Below are positions 4,469 through 7,355 of a stretch of 7,355 bases of DNA, in pieces; within the stretch, counting starts at the first letter, position 1, and every line of letters begins with the position of its first letter. Below the pieces are notes generated by a model. That model was given only the letters and a program-made list of their open reading frames with translations, searched no databases and was not told where the DNA came from. The stretch is from Patescibacteria group bacterium. GTDB taxonomy: Bacteria > Patescibacteriota > Minisyncoccia > Phycocordibacterales > PALSA-1337. A program made the translations under genes and the position numbers. The DNA is taken from positions 1 through 7,355 of the forward strand of contig SCTV01000016.1 in NCBI GenBank assembly GCA_004298345.1, written 5' to 3'.

Positions 4469-5815
4469 ATGAATTACAAAGATTATTTTAAAGGAAAAAA
4501 AATAACTGTTCTCGGTTTGGGAATTTTAGGCCGTGGTATCAACGACGTCAAATTTCTCGCTGACTGTGACGCCGACCTTATCGTCACCGACCTAAAAAGT
4601 AAAAAAGATTTAGCTGAAAGTTTGGCACAGCTCGCAGACTATTCACAAATCACGTACGTCCTCGGTGAGCACCGACTCGAAGATTTTCGAGGCAGAGATT
4701 TGATACTCAAGGCTTCTGGAGTACCTCTCGATTCTCTCTATATTGCCGAAGCACGAGCGTACGGTATACCAATCGAAATGGATGAGTCACTTTTTTTCAA
4801 ACTTGCCCCACCAGACATTACGCTCATCGGTGTGACAGGTACCCGAGGCAAAACGACCACCACAGCCCTCATTTACGAAATACTAAAGAAAGCCCACGGA
4901 GAGGGTACGGTGCATTTAGCGGGCAATATACGCGGTTTGGCAACCCTTCCACTCCTCGCGACCATACAGCCCAAAGATATCGTGGTTTTGGAGCTTTCTT
5001 CGTGGCAGTTGCAGGGTTTTGGCGAATCAAAAATCAGCCCTCATATTGCCGTGTTTACCAATCTGATGCCCGATCATTTAAACTATTATAAAAATAGTAT
5101 GGATGCCTATTTTGACGACAAAGCTCAGATTTTTGCTAATCAAGGATCGCACAATTTTTTAATTATGGGAGAGGAGGTGGCGGGATTGATTGAACAAAAG
5201 TTTGGCAAACGTGCGCGAGCAAAAAAGATTGTTGCGGGGGCGAGCTCAGTGCCAAAAGAGTGGAAGCCGTTATTAAGGGGGACACATAACAAAGAAAATA
5301 TTGCTTTGGCAGTTGCTGTGGGAGAGGTACTCAAGGTTCCTTTAGAAACAATTCATGAAGTGGTAGAGAGTTTTAGTGGGGTAGAAGGTCGTATGCAATA
5401 TGTGCGTACGGTGCGAGGTGTAGAGATCTATAACGACACGACAGCTACGACAGCCGACGCGACTCTCGTAGCGCTCAAAACACTTGCACACAATAAAAAC
5501 ATCGTGCTTATTATGGGCGGGGCAGACAAAACTCTCGATATGAGTTCGCTTCTTAAAAATATTTCTCAATACTGTAGCACTGTTGTCCTTTTGGCAGGCA
5601 CCGGTAGTTTGAAAATTCAAAAAGATATTATGCAAATTAAAAATATTGGCCACTGTCATGCAAGCTCTCTCACGGAGGCTGTCACACAAGCGATGAATAA
5701 CGCTCGTACAGGGGACGTGATACTTTTTAGTCCGGCTTTTGCTTCATTTGGAATGTTTAAGAATGAGTTTGATCGGGGAGAACAATTTATGGCTTTGGTG
5801 AGTGCTCTGGAATAG
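4469..5815 (+). CDS. murD: UDP-N-acetylmuramoyl-L-alanine:D-glutamate ligase (MurD)
   Basis: MurD adds D-glutamate to UDP-MurNAc-L-Ala in the cytoplasm, using ATP, during peptidoglycan precursor synthesis. The 448 residues show all three Mur ligase domains: N-terminal substrate domain (ITVLGLGILGRG, 12-23), central ATPase with P-loop GVTGTRGKTTT (121-131), ELSSWQL (175-181) and PDHLN (201-205), and a C-terminal domain with SPAFASFGMFKNEFDRG (421-437). H203 and K218 are 15 residues apart, like H183 and the carbamylated K198 of E. coli. GTHNKEN (271-277) is also typical. The usual NDSKATN reads NDTTATT (323-329), so the lysine and final asparagine are lost. ATG 4469 was chosen over GTG 4424 because the GTG is only four bases past the pyk terminator, the extra 15 residues match nothing in the family, and the -10 box lies between. 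No Shine-Dalgarno sequence and no terminator after the gene. Confidence 0.93.
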   Translation: MNYKDYFKGKKITVLGLGILGRGINDVKFLADCDADLIVTDLKSKKDLAESLAQLADYSQITYVLGEHRLEDFRGRDLILKASGVPLDSLYIAEARAYGIPIEMDESLFFKLAPPDITLIGVTGTRGKTTTTALIYEILKKAHGEGTVHLAGNIRGLATLPLLATIQPKDIVVLELSSWQLQGFGESKISPHIAVFTNLMPDHLNYYKNSMDAYFDDKAQIFANQGSHNFLIMGEEVAGLIEQKFGKRARAKKIVAGASSVPKEWKPLLRGTHNKENIALAVAVGEVLKVPLETIHEVVESFSGVEGRMQYVRTVRGVEIYNDTTATTADATLVALKTLAHNKNIVLIMGGADKTLDMSSLLKNISQYCSTVVLLAGTGSLKIQKDIMQIKNIGHCHASSLTEAVTQAMNNARTGDVILFSPAFASFGMFKNEFDRGEQFMALVSALE

Positions 5816-5830
5816 GTGGGGATAAGTCGC

Positions 5831-5858
5831 TTGACATTATATCTTGTTCTGGTATAAT
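5831..5858 (+). promoter_or_regulatory. Near-perfect sigma-70 promoter for the 5960-6445 gene
   Basis: TTGACA (5831-5836) and TATAAT (5853-5858) both match consensus, with a 16-base spacer and a TG extended -10 element. It starts 15 bases after the murD stop. The predicted start near 5865 leaves a leader of about 95 bases. Confidence 0.9.
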
Positions 5859-5946
5859 TGATAGCCGGAAGGACAAACGCGTTTTTGGTGTGGAAAAAGT
5901 AGGACAACTAACCGTGTTTGAGATCTTTCCAAGAAACAAAGTTAGT

Positions 5947-5951
5947 AGGAG
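5947..5951 (+). promoter_or_regulatory. Shine-Dalgarno-like AGGAG before the 5960 start
   Basis: AGGAG lies eight bases before ATG 5960, a normal spacing, and supports this start over those at 5918 and 5890. It is the only good Shine-Dalgarno match at a real start in the window, which is odd since the 16S tail here lacks CCUCC. Confidence 0.6.
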
Positions 5952-5959
5952 ATCGTGTT

Positions 5960-6445
5960 ATGGCACAAAATGCACAGGCTTCCGGACATGCACGTCCAGG
6001 AGCCAGGTTGAGTCGGGAAGAGCTAAAACGTCGGCTCTTCAGGGAGTTGGTTCAGGCAGTCAAAAAGCTCGTGGATATGGCTCTCAGAAAGCTCAAATCC
6101 ATCCGGCGGCTTTTCGGCTACCGCATGAGCCTTCCCCGTGCCGGGAAAAAGGTGCTCGAGCACTACAGCCGTCAGGGACACCCTCGCGATGATCAGCAGG
6201 TGCCAGCGCCCCTTCTCGAGGCGTTCACCGTGCTTGGTCGTGAGGAATTCGTCCGGATCAAGGAACTCGGCGATGCCATCCGAAACAGCGATCATGTTCC
6301 GTTGAGCGAAGCACAGAGGCAAGCAGCAAGGCAAATTTTCACCTCTGTCTCGTCCAATGGAAATCCGCATGACGATTGGCATCACCACCGCTCCTCCAGC
6401 ATGGCTACAACTCATCCCTGGGCCGTTATGCCCGCCCGGGCATAA
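5960..6445 (+). CDS. Basic GC-rich orphan protein of unknown function
   Basis: I do not recognise this 161-residue protein. Residues 18-52 are strongly basic and probably helical (LSREELKRRLFRELVQAVKK and onward), which would suit nucleic acid or membrane-surface binding, but that is a guess. Residues 60-130 look like a soluble mixed region, and the tail is rich in His and Asp (HDDWHHHR, 137-144). No signal peptide or membrane segment is visible. The start is supported by AGGAG eight bases upstream and by a near-consensus promoter. Codon use is clearly GC-rich, with many CGG, AGG, CTC and GCC codons, unlike pyk and murD. It shares this, the strong promoter and the roughly 95-base leader with the 629-928 gene, though the proteins are not alike. 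A perfect inverted repeat covers its stop codon. A transferred or lineage-specific gene are both possible. Confidence 0.6.
   Translation: MAQNAQASGHARPGARLSREELKRRLFRELVQAVKKLVDMALRKLKSIRRLFGYRMSLPRAGKKVLEHYSRQGHPRDDQQVPAPLLEAFTVLGREEFVRIKELGDAIRNSDHVPLSEAQRQAARQIFTSVSSNGNPHDDWHHHRSSSMATTHPWAVMPARA
6426..6445. repeat. Perfect inverted repeat over the stop codon of the orphan gene
   Basis: TTATGCCCG (6426-6434) and CGGGCATAA (6437-6445) are exact inverted copies separated by CC. The TAA stop is the last three bases of the right arm. A second perfect hairpin (GTGGAT, loop CAAT, ATCCAC) follows at 6449-6464. Confidence 0.7.
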
Positions 6446-6478
6446 GTAGTGGATCAATATCCACAAGCTCTGAGTATT

Positions 6479-6512
6479 TGCTTCCCAAAGCAGAGAAAAG
6501 GGCCTTTTTAAT
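6479..6512 (+). terminator. Weak candidate terminator after the orphan gene
   Basis: A five-pair hairpin (TGCTT, loop CCCA, AAGCA) at 6479-6492 is followed by AAAAGGGCC and a T5 tract at 6505-6509. The gap between stem and T-tract makes this weak. The hairpins at 6426-6464 may contribute. Confidence 0.3.
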
Positions 6513-6537
6513 TAAGGTTTGCAGATTGGTGATTTAT

Positions 6538-6561
6538 ACCCGCGCCGTACTCGGCGCGGGT
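6538..6561. repeat. GTACTC-loop hairpin, copy C
   Basis: ACCCGCGCC and GGCGCGGGT form a perfect nine-pair stem around GTACTC. The central 20 bases are nearly identical to copy B. It follows the weak terminator region by about 26 bases and precedes the extended -10 promoter at 6602. No T-tract follows. Confidence 0.75.
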
Positions 6562-6601
6562 CAAACGGACCCAGTCTGTGGATATGCTCCCCGCGCCCCT
6601 G

Positions 6602-6610
6602 TGGTATACT
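6602..6610 (+). promoter_or_regulatory. Extended -10 promoter for the ATPase gene
   Basis: TGGTATACT fits an extended -10 element like the others in the window. The -35 region is poor. The predicted start near 6617 gives an A/T-rich leader of about 70 bases without a Shine-Dalgarno sequence. Confidence 0.5.
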
Positions 6611-6687
6611 TTTAGGGTATACGTTTGTTTGAAAAAATTGTTTTTATTTCTGTAAGTATTTGCTAGTAATCGCAACCTCTTTAAAAT

Positions 6688-7355
6688 ATGGACGACGAAA
6701 ATAAAATTACCTACTTTGGTCAAACGGATGCCCGCAACAAAAAGGTACCGTTTGGCATCAAGCGCAAAGACCGTACCAAGCACATGTATGTGATCGGTAA
6801 GACCGGTATGGGTAAATCGACCCTGCTTGAGAACATGGCCGTGCAGGATATTCAAAATGGCGAGGGTCTGGCTTTTATCGACCCACACGGCAAGACCGCT
6901 GAGCTTCTGCTCGAATACATTCCTGAACACCGCATCAAAGACGTTTTGTATTTTGCTCCGTTTGATATGGAGTACCCAGTTTCATTTAATGTGATGGAGG
7001 ATGTCGGTGCGGACAAAAGGCATCTTGTGGTCAACGGTCTCATGAGTACGTTCGAAAAAATTTGGGTAGATGCTTGGTCTGCTCGTATGGCGTATATTTT
7101 GAACAACACTTTGTTGGCACTTCTTGAGTACCCTGGAGCGACTCTGCTCGGTGTAAACAGAATGCTCGCCGATAAAGACTTTCGAAAAAAGGTAGTGGAT
7201 AATGTCACTGATCCATCTGTAAAATCTTTTTGGATTGATGAATTCGGCAAATACACCGAGCGTTTTGCTGCTGAAGCCACTCCGGCTATTCAAAATAAAG
7301 TCGGACAATTTACCTCGAACCCTTTGGTGCGAAACTTGATCGGCCAGCCAAAATC
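6688..7355 (+). CDS. DUF87/VirD4-like DNA-transfer ATPase, N-terminal part
   Basis: The reading frame is open from ATG 6688 to the window end, giving 222 residues of a longer protein. Walker A is GKTGMGKS at residues 37-44, preceded by HMYVI, the usual beta strand. GLAFIDPHGKTAELLL (60-75) matches the stretch that follows Walker A in HerA/VirD4-type and type IV secretion DNA-binding ATPases, which energise DNA or protein transfer at the membrane. DVLYFAPFDMEYPVSFNVME (85-104) is also typical. No membrane segment is present in the visible part, so a soluble hexameric motor is more likely than a classical membrane-anchored VirD4. Walker B and the C-terminus lie outside the window. The start has no Shine-Dalgarno sequence. 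Whether it serves conjugation, a pilus system or DNA uptake cannot be told here. Confidence 0.78.
   Translation, partial: MDDENKITYFGQTDARNKKVPFGIKRKDRTKHMYVIGKTGMGKSTLLENMAVQDIQNGEGLAFIDPHGKTAELLLEYIPEHRIKDVLYFAPFDMEYPVSFNVMEDVGADKRHLVVNGLMSTFEKIWVDAWSARMAYILNNTLLALLEYPGATLLGVNRMLADKDFRKKVVDNVTDPSVKSFWIDEFGKYTERFAAEATPAIQNKVGQFTSNPLVRNLIGQPK

Noticed and set aside
5890..6192. A 100-residue reading frame overlapping the orphan gene, and the alternative 5918 start
   Set aside because: The 5960 ATG has AGGAG at proper spacing. The 100-residue frame ends inside the longer gene and shows no protein-like pattern.
6023..6466. A 147-residue minus-strand frame opposite the orphan gene
   Set aside because: There is no promoter or start signal on that strand, while the plus strand has a consensus promoter and Shine-Dalgarno-like site. 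I cannot fully exclude it by eye, since both frames are open.
1..7355. CRISPR array or transposase-bearing insertion sequence
   Set aside because: No regularly spaced direct repeats and no transposase or integrase motifs were found; the repeats present are hairpins or tRNA fragments.
1..7355. UGA recoding as in Gracilibacteria or SR1
   Set aside because: All recognised genes are full length without in-frame TGA and end in TAA or TAG. None ends in TGA, but seven genes are too few to conclude anything.

Overview
The window looks like chromosome of a Candidate Phyla Radiation (Patescibacteria, probably Parcubacteria-like) bacterium. The pointers are a divergent 16S 3' end that follows what looks like an insertion in the gene, a 16S tail without the usual CCUCC anti-Shine-Dalgarno, coding starts that mostly lack Shine-Dalgarno sequences, a tRNA gene without encoded CCA, and a DUF87/VirD4-like ATPase of a type common in these genomes. 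The assignment is inferred from these traits, not from a database match. Every gene I can support is on the + strand.

Layout. Bases 1-101 do not match 16S and look like the 3' part of an intron or insertion. Bases 102-236 are the 3' end of 16S rRNA (helix 44, helix 45, tail). A hairpin-rich trailer then ends in a strong terminator at 428-456, with no 23S rRNA following. A consensus promoter (501-529) drives a small GC-rich single-pass membrane protein (629-928). Next come a MITE-like palindrome (1071-1177), tRNA-Ile(GAU) (1222-1294), a structured segment bounded by a duplicated tRNA 3' end (1280-1464), and a Nudix hydrolase (1486-1914). Then follow three housekeeping genes, each with its own promoter: UMP kinase pyrH (2025-2774), pyruvate kinase pyk (2933-4345) and the peptidoglycan ligase murD (4469-5815). 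A second GC-rich orphan gene (5960-6445) sits behind a consensus promoter and has the only good Shine-Dalgarno-like sequence in the window. A type IV secretion/conjugation-type ATPase starts at 6688 and runs off the end.

The genes do not form an operon. They are separate transcription units split by terminators and by a recurring hairpin (core GCCGTACTCGGC, copies near 466, 2816 and 6538), which each time lies just after a gene's or RNA's 3' end and before the next promoter. Several promoters share an extended -10 (TGnTATAAT/TGnTATACT). PyrH, Pyk and MurD supply nucleotides, ATP/pyruvate and cell wall precursors. The two orphan genes have no recognisable function.

The most interesting points are the altered 16S tail beside mostly SD-free starts, the hairpin family at transcription boundaries, the tRNA-Ile fragment repeats, and the two GC-rich orphan genes with strong promoters and long leaders.
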